DNA of 45,854 nucleotides from Bradyrhizobium sp. STM 3843 (lineage in GTDB: Bacteria > Pseudomonadota > Alphaproteobacteria > Rhizobiales > Xanthobacteraceae): contig NZ_CAFK01000009.1 of the NCBI RefSeq assembly GCF_000239815.1, forward strand, positions 35,799-81,652. Direction: 5' to 3'. Shown piece by piece: positions 15,445 through 24,369 of this stretch. A program made the translations under genes and the position numbers. Each line of letters starts with the position of its first letter. Positions within the stretch are counted from its first letter, which is position 1. The notes under the pieces were generated by a model. The model saw nothing but the letters and a program-made list of their open reading frames with translations. It was not told where the DNA came from and did no database searches.

Positions 15445-16719
15445 TCATTGAATACGATCGAGCGCCTTGTAATACAGCCCCACGAACGGCAGAAACCACG
15501 GCTTGCCGAAATGGCCGGGCACGGCGGGCCACTCCACGCCCTTCATCGGATTCCGGTCCGCGCGGCCGAGCATCGCGTCCGCCATGATCATCCCGAGATG
15601 GGTGGAGAGCTGCGCGCCGTGGCCGGAATAGCCCATGGCGTACCACAGGCCATCCTGGTAGCCGGCGCGCGGATAACGGTCCCTGGTGATGTCGACCAGC
15701 CCGCCCCAGCAATAGTCGATCTCGACACCGGACAGCTGCGGGAAGATGCTCGCAAGACTGTCCATCAGGATGGCGCCGCTCTTGGCATCCGAGCGCTGGT
15801 CGGAGGTGGCGGAAAAGCGCGCCCGGCCGCCGAAGATCAGCCGGTTGTCCGGCGCGAGCCGGAAGTAGTTGCCGACATTCATCGAGGTCACGCAGGTTCG
15901 GTTGCCCGGCATGACCGAAGCGGCCTCGGCCGCGGTGAGCGGCCGCGTGGCGATGATGAAGCTGCCGACCGCCATGATGCGCCGGCGGAAGTAGCTGAAA
16001 TTGGCCGTCGTATAGGCCCCCGTCGCGAGCAGCACCTGCTCCGCGGTCACGGTCCCGCGCGCGGTCGTCAGGCGGTGGCGCTTGCCCTCGCGCGCCGCGT
16101 CCGTGACGGCGGCGTTCTCATGGATGACGGCGCCGCGGCGCTTTGCGGCTTGCGCCAATCCGACCGCATAGCGGCCCATATGCATCATGGCGCTCTTCTT
16201 CGAGAGCATCGCGCCGAAGAACCGCGCGCCGATCTCGGACGTCAGATCGCTCGCCGTGAGCAGCGCCGTCTCCGGATCCACCTCGCTGTGGACCGCCTCG
16301 AAATTCCTGGTGATGCTGTCGAAATGCTTCGGCTTGGAAGCGAGTTTCAGCTTGCCGGCGCGTCGGAAGTTGCAGTCGATCCCCTCCTCCGCGACCAATG
16401 CCTCCAGCGTGTCGATGGAGTCATCGAGCGCGCGGTAGAGCGCGATGGCGCGCTCCTTGCCGAGCTCCGCCTTGGCTGCGAGATAGCTATGGGCAAGCCC
16501 GTTGTTGAGGTGTCCGCCGTTGCGGCCCGAGGCGCCGCCGCCGACCCGGCCCGCCTCCAGCACGACGACGCTGGCGCCGGCCTTGGCCAGTTGGCGCGCC
16601 GCGGCAAGCCCGGTGAAGCCGCCGCCGATGATCGCGACATCATAATGCCCCTCGACCCGACCATCGACGCCGCCGGAAAAGGTCGGAGCCGTGTCGTGCC
16701 AATAAGACACATACTTCAT
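15445..16719 (-). CDS. FAD-dependent oxidoreductase, DAO family (gamma-glutamylputrescine oxidase-like)
   Basis: 424 residues. A dinucleotide-binding motif (YDVAIIGGGFTGLAAA, about 27-42) and the following EAGRVGGGASGRNGGH segment place it among glycine oxidase/sarcosine oxidase/PuuB flavoenzymes, which oxidise primary or secondary amines to imines with release of H2O2 or electron transfer. The C-terminal FAD-contacting segment WYAMGYSGHGAQLST is present. The ATG at 16719 follows the HAD gene stop by 15 bp. With the aminotransferase and ABC importer across the divergent promoter, a role in amine or polyamine breakdown is inferred. The exact substrate cannot be read from the sequence. Confidence 0.88.
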   Translation of the reverse strand: MKYVSYWHDTAPTFSGGVDGRVEGHYDVAIIGGGFTGLAAARQLAKAGASVVVLEAGRVGGGASGRNGGHLNNGLAHSYLAAKAELGKERAIALYRALDDSIDTLEALVAEEGIDCNFRRAGKLKLASKPKHFDSITRNFEAVHSEVDPETALLTASDLTSEIGARFFGAMLSKKSAMMHMGRYAVGLAQAAKRRGAVIHENAAVTDAAREGKRHRLTTARGTVTAEQVLLATGAYTTANFSYFRRRIMAVGSFIIATRPLTAAEAASVMPGNRTCVTSMNVGNYFRLAPDNRLIFGGRARFSATSDQRSDAKSGAILMDSLASIFPQLSGVEIDYCWGGLVDITRDRYPRAGYQDGLWYAMGYSGHGAQLSTHLGMIMADAMLGRADRNPMKGVEWPAVPGHFGKPWFLPFVGLYYKALDRIQ

Positions 16720-16734
16720 CGCCGGCGTCCTTCG

Positions 16735-17412
16735 TCAGAGTCCGAACACGCCGGGCAGCGCGGAGATATTCTCGATCTCCACATAGCCGTAATAGGGATT
16801 GGCCGGTTCGTGACGGCGATTGACCCAGACCTTGTTCCTGATGCCGAGGTCGTGCGCGGTCATGAGATCGTAGCGAAAGGACGACGAACAGTGCGTCACG
16901 TCCTCCGGTCCGCAACCGAGCATGTCGAACATGAATTCGAAGGCCTTCATCCGCGGCTTATAGGCGTTCGCCTGCTGCGCCGTATAGACGCCGTGGAAGG
17001 GCGCGCCGAGCTTGGCGACGTTCGAGCCGATCTGCGCGTTCATCGCATTGGACAGGATGACGAGCGGAATCTCCTTTGCGACCTTGGCGAGGCCAGCCGG
17101 TACGTCCGGATGAGGCCCCCAGGTCGGCACGTGCGCATACACCGCCTCTCCGTGCTCGGGCTTGAAGGCGACGTGATTCTTCTTGCAGGTGCGCTCGAGC
17201 GCATTCGCGATGACGTCGGCGTAGGGCTTCCAGTCGCCGAGGATTTCATCGAGCCGATAGGCGGCGAAGTCCCTGATGAAATCCACCATGGCCGCCTCCT
17301 CCAGAACAGCGCCGTAGAGGTCGCGCGCGGCCTCCGCCATCTGGAAATTGGTCAGCGTTCCGTAGCAATCGAACGTCACGTATTTGGGACGGAAAGAGCT
17401 CATCATCCTCAT
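16735..17412 (-). CDS. HAD hydrolase, haloacid dehalogenase type II-like (paralogue 1)
   Basis: 225 residues from the first of three close ATGs (17412, 17406, 17403); the start is not decided by a clear ribosome-binding site. Motif I is TFDCYGTLTNF with nucleophile Asp15. It lacks the second Asp of phosphatases, as in 2-haloacid dehalogenases. Motif II is ILSNAMN, motif III AYKPRMKAFEF, motif IV SSSFRYDLMTAHDLG. Such HADs are common beside aminotransferases and amine oxidases, and a dehalogenase activity should not be assumed. First gene of the leftward unit; a paralogue lies at 20095-20820. Confidence 0.88.
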   Translation of the reverse strand: MRMMSSFRPKYVTFDCYGTLTNFQMAEAARDLYGAVLEEAAMVDFIRDFAAYRLDEILGDWKPYADVIANALERTCKKNHVAFKPEHGEAVYAHVPTWGPHPDVPAGLAKVAKEIPLVILSNAMNAQIGSNVAKLGAPFHGVYTAQQANAYKPRMKAFEFMFDMLGCGPEDVTHCSSSFRYDLMTAHDLGIRNKVWVNRRHEPANPYYGYVEIENISALPGVFGL

Positions 17413-17465
17413 CCAGGCAACGGGAATGGCTGTCTCGAGCCGCCGGCAATCTTAGGCCGGTGGAT

Positions 17466-17480
17466 CGGCATAAGATGCTG
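17466..17480. promoter_or_regulatory. Shared palindrome, copy 1, in the divergent HAD/GNAT promoter region
   Basis: CGGCATAAGATGCTG, with a palindromic core GCATAAGATGC (GCAT-N3-ATGC) at 17468-17478. The same 15-mer with one change is at 26696-26710 upstream of the second DAO gene. Both lie 118-145 bp before a rightward start codon. The likely reader is the Lrp/AsnC protein encoded at 26057-26533. Confidence 0.5.
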
Positions 17481-17597
17481 CTTTGTCCGACGCTGCGGCG
17501 GAAGATGTCGTCCGCAGGCCGCGCTTCAGGAGATCTGGCAGATCTGAACGCCTAAGACTTGGGGCGCGTCTCGCGCAGAGGAAGGAAGCGCCTCACT

Positions 17598-18437
17598 ATG
17601 ACAGCGAAAGCGATCGAGCTTGTCGCCTTCGGTCCGGAGCACCTTAAGGGAGCACTCGCTCTCTCGCAGCAGGCCGGATGGCCGCATCGGATCGAAGACT
17701 GGCAGACGGCGCTTGCGCTGAGCACGGGATTTGCTGCCGTCTCACGCCCGGGAAACGACGTCATCGGCACCGTGCTGCTGACGTCGTATCGGGACGATGC
17801 TGCGAGCATCAGCATGGTCCTGGTGGCCAAGGCCATGCGTGGGCGCGGGCTGGGACGCAAGCTGATGGAGGCTGCGCTCGCGCTCGCCGGCAATCGTCCG
17901 CTGCGGCTCGTCGCCACCGATGACGGCCTGCCGCTTTATCAGAAGCTGAATTTCGAAAGGACCGGCGTGATCGCGCAGCATCAGGGCATCGCACGATCCA
18001 GTCCCCTGCCAGCGGCCATACGCCCGATCATGCCCGCCGAGATCCCGACTGCCATCGAGCTCGACCGCGTGGCGTTTGGTGCGGACCGGGCAGATCTCAT
18101 CTCCCATCTCGCCAAGATCGGCAGCTTCGCCGTGCTCGATCGGGCCGGGGCGCCCGCGGGCTTTGCCGTGCTGCGTCCATTCGGGCGGGGCGAAGTCATC
18201 GGTCCCGTCGTGACCAAGGACGTCGGCGATGCCAAGGCCCTGATCGCTCATGTCCTCGCGTCCTGCGCCGGCAGGTTCGTGAGGATCGACACGGACATCA
18301 CGACCGGGCTCGGACCATGGCTGATCGACCAGGGGCTGGATCATGTCGGTGGCGGTGTCGCCATGCGCCGGCCCGTCGTCGCCCGGTCTGCTGCTCCCTT
18401 CACCACCTTCGCGCTCGCCAACCAGGCTCTCGGATAG
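17598..18437 (+). CDS. Tandem-domain GNAT N-acetyltransferase (paralogue 2)
   Basis: 279 residues from the ATG at 17598, preceded by GAGGAAGGAAG; an upstream in-frame ATG at 17559 is less likely. The N-terminal GNAT domain has QAGWPHRIEDW and a canonical acetyl-CoA loop RGRGLGRKLM. The C-terminal half (MPAEIPTAIELDRVAFGADR to TFALANQALG) is a second, degenerate acetyltransferase fold. Paralogous along its length to the gene at 14394-15296. First gene of the rightward unit, with the aminotransferase starting 13 bp after its stop. Confidence 0.88.
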   Translation: MTAKAIELVAFGPEHLKGALALSQQAGWPHRIEDWQTALALSTGFAAVSRPGNDVIGTVLLTSYRDDAASISMVLVAKAMRGRGLGRKLMEAALALAGNRPLRLVATDDGLPLYQKLNFERTGVIAQHQGIARSSPLPAAIRPIMPAEIPTAIELDRVAFGADRADLISHLAKIGSFAVLDRAGAPAGFAVLRPFGRGEVIGPVVTKDVGDAKALIAHVLASCAGRFVRIDTDITTGLGPWLIDQGLDHVGGGVAMRRPVVARSAAPFTTFALANQALG

Positions 18438-18450
18438 ACAAGAGAAAGTC

Positions 18451-19839
18451 ATGCTAAGCAACTCGCTCATCGAACTCGATCGCGCTCATTTGATTCATCC
18501 GGTGGCCTCCTACCATGGCCACGAGGCGTCCGGCGTGCGGGTTCTGACCTCGGCCAAGGGTGCGACGGTCACAGATGCCACCGGCCATCAACTCGTAGAC
18601 GGCTTTGCCGGCCTGTGGTGTGTCAACGCCGGCTACGGGCAGGACAGCATCGTCGCGGCAGCAACCCGGCAGATGCGCGAACTGCCTTATGCGACCGGCT
18701 ATTTCAGCCTGGGCTCGGAGCCCGCGATCCGGCTGGCCGCAGCGTTGGCGGACCGCGCGCCCGGCGACCTCAACCACGTGTACTTCACCCTCGGCGGCTC
18801 GGATGCAGTCGACAGCACGGTCCGCTTCATCCGCTACTACTGGCACGCGCTGGACAAGCCGGAGCGCGATCAGTTCATTTCGCTGCAAAGCGGCTATCAC
18901 GGCTCCTCGACCGTGGGTGCGGGACTCACCGCCTTGCCCGCGTTCCATGCCGGTTTCGGCGTGCCGTTCACCTGGCAGCACACGATCCCGTCCCACTATG
19001 TCTATCGCAATCCCGCCGGGCCTGACGATCGCGCCATCATCGCGGCCTCGATTGCGGCGCTTGAGGCCAAGATCGCTGAGATCGGCGGCCCCGAGCGCTG
19101 TGCGGCCTTCTATGCCGAGCCCATCCAAGGCTCGGGCGGCGTCCTGGTGCCGCCGACGGGTTGGATGAAAGCCATCCGCGACTTCTGCAAGGCGCGCGGC
19201 ATCCTCTTTGTCGCCGATGAGGTGATCACCGGGTTCGGCCGCACCGGGCCGCTCTTTGCGTGCACCGAGGAGGACATCGTTCCGGACTTCATGACCGTCG
19301 CCAAGGGACTGACTTCGGGCTACGTTCCCATGGGCGCGGTGTTGATGTCAGACCATGTCTACAACACCATCGCCGACGGCGCGGGCGCATCTGCGGTCGG
19401 CCACGGCTATACCTATTCGGCGCATCCGGTCAGTGCCGCCGTGGGGCTCGAGGTCTTGCGCCTCTATGAGAACGGGCTCCTGGAGAACGGCGTGAAAGCG
19501 GGCGCCCGGCTGATGGCCGGGCTTAGGTCCCTGAAGGACCATCCGCTCGTTGGCGACGTTCGCGGACGGGGCATGCTGGCTGCGCTGGAGCTGGTCGTGG
19601 ACAAGGAGCGGAAAACGCCCCTGCCCGCAGCCGCCGACCCCTCCCGACGCATCTTCGACCGCGCCTGGTCGAACGGTCTCGTCGTCCGTGCCTTCCCGAC
19701 CGGCGTGCTGGGCTATGCGCCGCCACTGTGCTGCACCGACGCCGACATCGACGCGATCCTGGACCGGACGCGAGAGACGCTCGATCAAACCCTGGCCGAC
19801 CCGGACGTGCGCGAGGCGATGCGCTCACGCGCCACATGA
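18451..19839 (+). CDS. Class III PLP-dependent aminotransferase
   Basis: 462 residues from the ATG at 18451. The PLP lysine is Lys285 in TVAKGLTSGYVPMG and the cofactor aspartate is Asp256 in FVADEVITGFGRTG. LWCVNAGYG, YHGSSTVGAG and YTYSAHPVSAA segments place it with omega-amino-acid and polyamine:pyruvate aminotransferases (beta-alanine, putrescine and related). It converts a terminal amine to an aldehyde, usually with pyruvate as acceptor. Substrate inferred only from family and neighbours. A gap of 255 bp precedes the next gene. Confidence 0.93.
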   Translation: MLSNSLIELDRAHLIHPVASYHGHEASGVRVLTSAKGATVTDATGHQLVDGFAGLWCVNAGYGQDSIVAAATRQMRELPYATGYFSLGSEPAIRLAAALADRAPGDLNHVYFTLGGSDAVDSTVRFIRYYWHALDKPERDQFISLQSGYHGSSTVGAGLTALPAFHAGFGVPFTWQHTIPSHYVYRNPAGPDDRAIIAASIAALEAKIAEIGGPERCAAFYAEPIQGSGGVLVPPTGWMKAIRDFCKARGILFVADEVITGFGRTGPLFACTEEDIVPDFMTVAKGLTSGYVPMGAVLMSDHVYNTIADGAGASAVGHGYTYSAHPVSAAVGLEVLRLYENGLLENGVKAGARLMAGLRSLKDHPLVGDVRGRGMLAALELVVDKERKTPLPAAADPSRRIFDRAWSNGLVVRAFPTGVLGYAPPLCCTDADIDAILDRTRETLDQTLADPDVREAMRSRAT

Positions 19840-20094
19840 TCCCCACCGGGGCAGAGAATCGAAATGTTGCGGAGCCAGCCAAATTTGCAATTTTGTGCCG
19901 TAGGGCCGGTGCATTTCAGGGACTTCGCTCAAGACCAACTCGCGACACTCCCCGTGAGAAGAACGTCGCAAGCCGCGCAAAAAGGCCGTTTTCAAGACAA
20001 GAGCCGGAGCGCGCGCACCTGGACCGACATGTCGATCCGGCAGAATCTTCTGCCGAGCTAACGGCCGCCTCAAACTGGGCACGAGGGTAAAGCG

Positions 20095-20820
20095 TTGGAC
20101 ACTGGTCTTGGCAGATTCAAATATATGACGTTCGACGTCGTCGGCACGCTGATCGACTTCGAAAGCGGCATCAAAGGATGCCTTTCCGAGATCGCGACCG
20201 AAGCAGGAACGGCTATCGACGGCGAGCAGGCGTTGGCGCTTTACCGCGCCGCGCGTTATGACGAGGCTACGGATCTCTTCCCCGATGATCTCGTGAGGGT
20301 CTACGGGGTCATCGCGCCGAAACTTGGCCTGCCCCAGGACCGGCATCTGGCCGAGCGCTTTCGAGATTCGGCCAGGACCTGGAAAGCCTTTCCCGATAGC
20401 GGCGCGGCACTCGCTCAGCTTGCGAGACGGTACAAACTGATCGCCATGACGAATGCCCGCCGCTGGGCGCTCGACCATTTCGAGAAAGAGCTGGGCGCGC
20501 CCTTCTATGCGACGTTCACGCCGGACGAGACCGGCACGGAGAAGCCGGATCCGGCCTTTTTCGAAGCCGTGTTCGCTTATGTTGCCGTTGATGGGGGCAG
20601 TAAGGCCCAGATCCTGCATGTGGCGCAGAGCCAGTATCACGACATCGGTATCTCCCGGAAACTCGGGCTGACCAACTGCTGGATCGAGCGCCGCCATGGG
20701 CAGAAGGGCTATGGCGGAACGATCGAGCCAGCCGAGTTCACCAAGCCGGACTACCATTTCATCTCGCTGGCGGACCTGGCCGATGCCGTGGAAGCGGAGG
20801 CAAATTCGGCGATGCCATGA
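20095..20820 (+). CDS. HAD hydrolase, haloacid dehalogenase type II-like (paralogue 2)
   Basis: 241 residues from a TTG at 20095, which has GAGGG at a good distance; the next ATG (20125) would cut into the first strand before motif I. Motif I is TFDVVGTLIDF (Asp14). Motif II is AMTNARRW, motif III EKPDPAFFEAVF, motif IV HVAQSQYHDIGISRKLG. No second Asp in motif I, as in haloacid dehalogenases. Paralogue of the gene at 16735-17412, so each arm of the divergent locus has its own GNAT and its own HAD. Physiological substrate unknown. Confidence 0.87.
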   Translation: MDTGLGRFKYMTFDVVGTLIDFESGIKGCLSEIATEAGTAIDGEQALALYRAARYDEATDLFPDDLVRVYGVIAPKLGLPQDRHLAERFRDSARTWKAFPDSGAALAQLARRYKLIAMTNARRWALDHFEKELGAPFYATFTPDETGTEKPDPAFFEAVFAYVAVDGGSKAQILHVAQSQYHDIGISRKLGLTNCWIERRHGQKGYGGTIEPAEFTKPDYHFISLADLADAVEAEANSAMP

Positions 20821-20872
20821 CGGGCTGACGACACCGGCCGAAGCGTCATCGGTGCAACAAGAGGGGAAGGAC

Positions 20873-22480
20873 ATGAGCGACACGATCACGCATTGGTCCC
20901 GTTCCGACGACGCGATGCTGGAGACCGCCATCCGAAGTGGAGCTTCCCGCCGTGATCTCTTGAAGCTGATGGTCGCCAATGGCGTCGCGCTCGCGGCCGC
21001 AGGCACCGTTCTCGGCCGCGCCTCACGCGCCGCAGCCGCAACGCCGGTCAAGGGCGGTGCACTCAAGGCGGCCGGCTGGTCCTCCTCGACGGCCGATACC
21101 CTCGACCCGGCCAAGGCGTCGTTCTCCACCGACTATGTGCGCTGCTGCTCCTTCTACAACCGGCTGACCTTCCTCGATCAGTCGGGCGTTCCCCAGATGG
21201 AGCTTGCGGACGCGATTGAGTCGAAGGATGCCCAGACCTGGACGGTGAAACTGAAGAAAGGCATCACCTTTCATAGCGGCAAGGAGCTGACGGCCGATGA
21301 CGTCATCTTCTCGCTGAAACGCCACCTCGATCCCGCGACGGGATCGAAGGTCGCGAAGATCGCGGCGCAGATGGCAAGCTTCAAGGCCGTCGACAAGACC
21401 ACGGTCGAGATCACGCTGGCGAGCCCTAACGCCGATCTGCCGACGATCCTGTCCATGCATCATTTCACGATCGTCGCCGATGGCACCACCGACTTCTCTC
21501 TGGGCAACGGCACCGGCGCGTTCAAGCGCGAGCTGTTCGAACCGGGCGTACGTTCGATCGGCGTCCGTAATCCCAATTATTTCAAGAACGGCCCGTATCT
21601 GGACTCGATCGAGTTCTTCGCCATCCCTGACGAGAATGCCCGCGTCAATGCCCTGCTGTCCGGCGACATTCAGCTGGCCGCCGCGATCAACCCGCGTTCG
21701 TTGCGGCTGTTCGACGGCAAGGACGGCTTCGTGCTCTCGAAGACAACCTCGGGCACCTACACGGACCTGAACATCCGCCTGGACATGGCGCCCGGTAATA
21801 GCCGGGATTTTGTCGACGGCATGAAGCACCTGATCAACCGGGAGCAGATCATCAAGTCGGCGATCCGTGGCCTCGGCGTGATCGGCAATGATCAGCCGGT
21901 ACCGCCGACCCAATTCTTCCACAATGCCGCTCTCAAGCCGAAGCCGTTTGATCCTGACAAGGCCAAGTTCCATTTCCAGAAGGCCGGCGTGTATGGACAA
22001 ACCATTCCGGTGGTCGCATCCGAGGCTGTCAGCTCCTCGATCGACATGGCCTTGCTCGTCCAGGCGACCGCTGCGGAGATCGGCATGAAACTCGACGTGC
22101 AGCGTGTGCCCTCCGACGGCTATTGGAGCAACTATTGGCTGAAATCTCCGGTGCATTTCGGCAATATCAACGCACGCCCCACGGCCGATATCCTGTTCTC
22201 GCTGCTCTATGCTTCCGATGCCGCGTGGAACGAAAGCCGCTACAAGTCGGAAAAGTTCGACTCGATGCTGATCGAGGCCCGCAGCTCGCTCGATCAGGCC
22301 AAGCGCCGCGAGATCTACAATGACATGCAGGTCATGGTCGCCGAGCAGGCCGGCACGATCATCCCGGCCTACCTCTCGAATGTGGATGCCACGACTGCCA
22401 AGCTGCAGGGATTGGAGCCAAATCCGCTCGGCGGCATGATGGGTTATGCGTTCGCCGAATATGTGTGGCTGACGGCCTGA
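20873..22480 (+). CDS. ABC transporter substrate-binding protein, peptide/opine (SBP_bac_5) family
   Basis: 535 residues from the ATG at 20873 behind GAGGGGAAGG. It has a Tat-type signal (SRRDLLKLM at about 25-33, then a hydrophobic stretch and cleavage near ASRAAAA), so it is exported folded to the periplasm. The body is that of DppA/OppA-like binding proteins: LADAIESKDAQTWTVKLKKGITFHSG and LTADDVIFSLKRHLDP. These proteins bind peptides, opines, nickel chelates or amines. First transporter gene of a four-gene importer set that ends at 26015. Confidence 0.93.
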   Translation: MSDTITHWSRSDDAMLETAIRSGASRRDLLKLMVANGVALAAAGTVLGRASRAAAATPVKGGALKAAGWSSSTADTLDPAKASFSTDYVRCCSFYNRLTFLDQSGVPQMELADAIESKDAQTWTVKLKKGITFHSGKELTADDVIFSLKRHLDPATGSKVAKIAAQMASFKAVDKTTVEITLASPNADLPTILSMHHFTIVADGTTDFSLGNGTGAFKRELFEPGVRSIGVRNPNYFKNGPYLDSIEFFAIPDENARVNALLSGDIQLAAAINPRSLRLFDGKDGFVLSKTTSGTYTDLNIRLDMAPGNSRDFVDGMKHLINREQIIKSAIRGLGVIGNDQPVPPTQFFHNAALKPKPFDPDKAKFHFQKAGVYGQTIPVVASEAVSSSIDMALLVQATAAEIGMKLDVQRVPSDGYWSNYWLKSPVHFGNINARPTADILFSLLYASDAAWNESRYKSEKFDSMLIEARSSLDQAKRREIYNDMQVMVAEQAGTIIPAYLSNVDATTAKLQGLEPNPLGGMMGYAFAEYVWLTA

Positions 22481-22567
22481 GACGGCCGGTCGCCGAACGT
22501 TCGGGCCGGACGCTGTCTGGCGCGTGCGATCCAAGATGATGACGGGATCTCGAATCGGGGCACGAAT

Positions 22568-23515
22568 GTGAGAACACGGATCCCATCACTCGTCGTGAGC
22601 CGCCTGCTCATCGCGGTGGTCACGCTTGTGATCGTGTCATTCGCCGTCTTCTTTGCGACCGCTCTTCTGCCCGGCGACACCGCGACAATCCTTCTCGGGC
22701 AATCCGCGACTCCGGAAGCCGTCGCGGGCTTGCGCAACGCGATGCACCTCAATGATCCGGCCTATGTCCGCTTCCTCAGATGGATCGCCGGCCTGATGCA
22801 GGGTGATTTCGGCACTTCCTATGCCAACAACAGGCCGGTCGCCAGCCTGATCGGCGGACGTTTCATCAACACGATGAAGCTGGCCGGATTGACGGCAGCG
22901 GTTTCTGTTCCATTTGCACTTTCACTCGGCATCACCGCCGCGATATGGCGCGGCACGCCTTACGATCGGATCGTTACAGTCGCCACCATCGGCATCATCT
23001 CGGTCCCGGAGTTCATGATCGCGACCTCGGCGGTGCTGCTGTTCGCGGTTTACCTGAGATGGCTGCCGGCCCTTTCCTTCACCAGCGAGATCAGATCGTT
23101 CCACGACGCGCTACGCGCTTACGCGATGCCCGTCGTGACGCTCACTTTCGTTGTCTCCGCCCAGATGATCCGCATGAGCCGTGCGGCTGTCGTGGAGACG
23201 CTCAATACGCCCTACCTGGAAATGGCGCTCCTGAAAGGGGCGTCACGACCGCGGCTGGTGCTGAGGCACGCATTGCCCAACGCGCTCGGTCCGATCGCGA
23301 ACGCAGTTGCGCTCTCACTGTCCTATCTGCTCGGCGGCGTGATCATCGTGGAGACGATTTTCAACTATCCCGGCATCGCAAAGCTGATGGTGGATGCCGT
23401 GTCCACCCGCGATCTTCCGCTGATCCAGACCTGCGCGATGATCTTCTGCCTCGGTTATCTTCTGCTCACCACGATGGCCGACATCGTTGCCATCCTTTCC
23501 AATCCGAGGCTTTGA
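22568..23515 (+). CDS. ABC transporter permease, DppB/OppB type
   Basis: 315 residues from a GTG at 22568. It has six predicted membrane segments, the first being LLIAVVTLVIVSFAVFFATALL, followed by the LPGDTATILLG loop. The EAA cytoplasmic loop is present (NTPYLEMALLKGASRPRLVLRHALPNALGP, given here only as landmarks), which docks to the ATPase. Its stop overlaps the next start (TGATG at 23513-23517). Confidence 0.93.
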   Translation: MRTRIPSLVVSRLLIAVVTLVIVSFAVFFATALLPGDTATILLGQSATPEAVAGLRNAMHLNDPAYVRFLRWIAGLMQGDFGTSYANNRPVASLIGGRFINTMKLAGLTAAVSVPFALSLGITAAIWRGTPYDRIVTVATIGIISVPEFMIATSAVLLFAVYLRWLPALSFTSEIRSFHDALRAYAMPVVTLTFVVSAQMIRMSRAAVVETLNTPYLEMALLKGASRPRLVLRHALPNALGPIANAVALSLSYLLGGVIIVETIFNYPGIAKLMVDAVSTRDLPLIQTCAMIFCLGYLLLTTMADIVAILSNPRL

Positions 23516-24369
23516 TGACGGACGTTTCGGCTCCCTCCCCCAGTGGACGATCCGCCTATCGGATCAATCTGGTCGGCCTGGTCGGCCTCATGGTCGTTCT
23601 CTTCTGGGGCGTGGTTGCGGCTCTCGCGCCCCACCTGATTCCGCATTCGGTCGGCGAGATCGTCGACACCGATTATTTCGGACCCATGAGTCGAGAACTG
23701 TGGTTCGGCTCCGACTATCTAGGCCGGGACATGTTCTCCCGCATCATGGTGGGTGCGCGCTACACGGTCGGCATCTCCGTGGTCGCCCTCACGCTGGCCG
23801 GCTTCACCGGAATAGTTCTCGGCATGATCGCGGCGGTCAGCGGCGGCTGGCTGGATATGATCCTCAGCCGTCTCCTCGATGCCTTGAACTCGATCCCGAG
23901 CAAGCTGTTCGGCCTTGTCGTGGTCGCCGCCGTCGGCTCGTCCATCCCCGTGCTGATCGTAACGCTGTCGGTCATATATACGCCAGGCGCCTACCGGTTC
24001 GCCCGCGCACTCGCGGTCAACGTCAATACGATGGATTTCATGGTCGTCGCCCGGATCCGCGGCGAAAGCATCTTCTATCTGATCGGCGCCGAAATCCTGC
24101 CCAACATTCTCGGTCCTGTACTCGCCGACCTCGGCCTGCGCTTCGTCTTCATCGTTCTGCTGCTGTCCGGCCTCTCCTTTCTCGGACTAGGTGTGCAGCC
24201 TCCCTATGCCGATTGGGGCGCGCTGGTGCGCGAGAATATCGGCGGCGTGCCCTATGGCGCGCCGGCGGTGATCTTTCCTTCGCTCGCGATCGCAAGTCTC
24301 ACGATCAGCGTCAATCTCCTGATCGACAACCTGCCGAGCAAGATCCGTGACCGGGGCGCCGAAGCATGA
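23515..24369 (+). CDS. ABC transporter permease, DppC/OppC type
   Basis: 284 residues from the ATG at 23515, overlapping the previous stop. An N-terminal membrane helix (LVGLVGLMVVLFWGVVAALAP) precedes the periplasmic loop with HLIPHS and FGSDYLGRDMFSR, a signature of the DppC branch. Five further helices follow, with the coupling loop around VVARIRGESIFYLIGAEILP. It pairs with the preceding DppB-type permease. The stop overlaps the ATPase start by four bases (ATGA). Confidence 0.93.
   Translation: MTDVSAPSPSGRSAYRINLVGLVGLMVVLFWGVVAALAPHLIPHSVGEIVDTDYFGPMSRELWFGSDYLGRDMFSRIMVGARYTVGISVVALTLAGFTGIVLGMIAAVSGGWLDMILSRLLDALNSIPSKLFGLVVVAAVGSSIPVLIVTLSVIYTPGAYRFARALAVNVNTMDFMVVARIRGESIFYLIGAEILPNILGPVLADLGLRFVFIVLLLSGLSFLGLGVQPPYADWGALVRENIGGVPYGAPAVIFPSLAIASLTISVNLLIDNLPSKIRDRGAEA

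Noticed and set aside
15043..17547. An 834-codon rightward open frame over the GNAT, flavoenzyme and HAD genes
   Set aside because: Shadow of three well-supported leftward genes; low-complexity composition and no motif.
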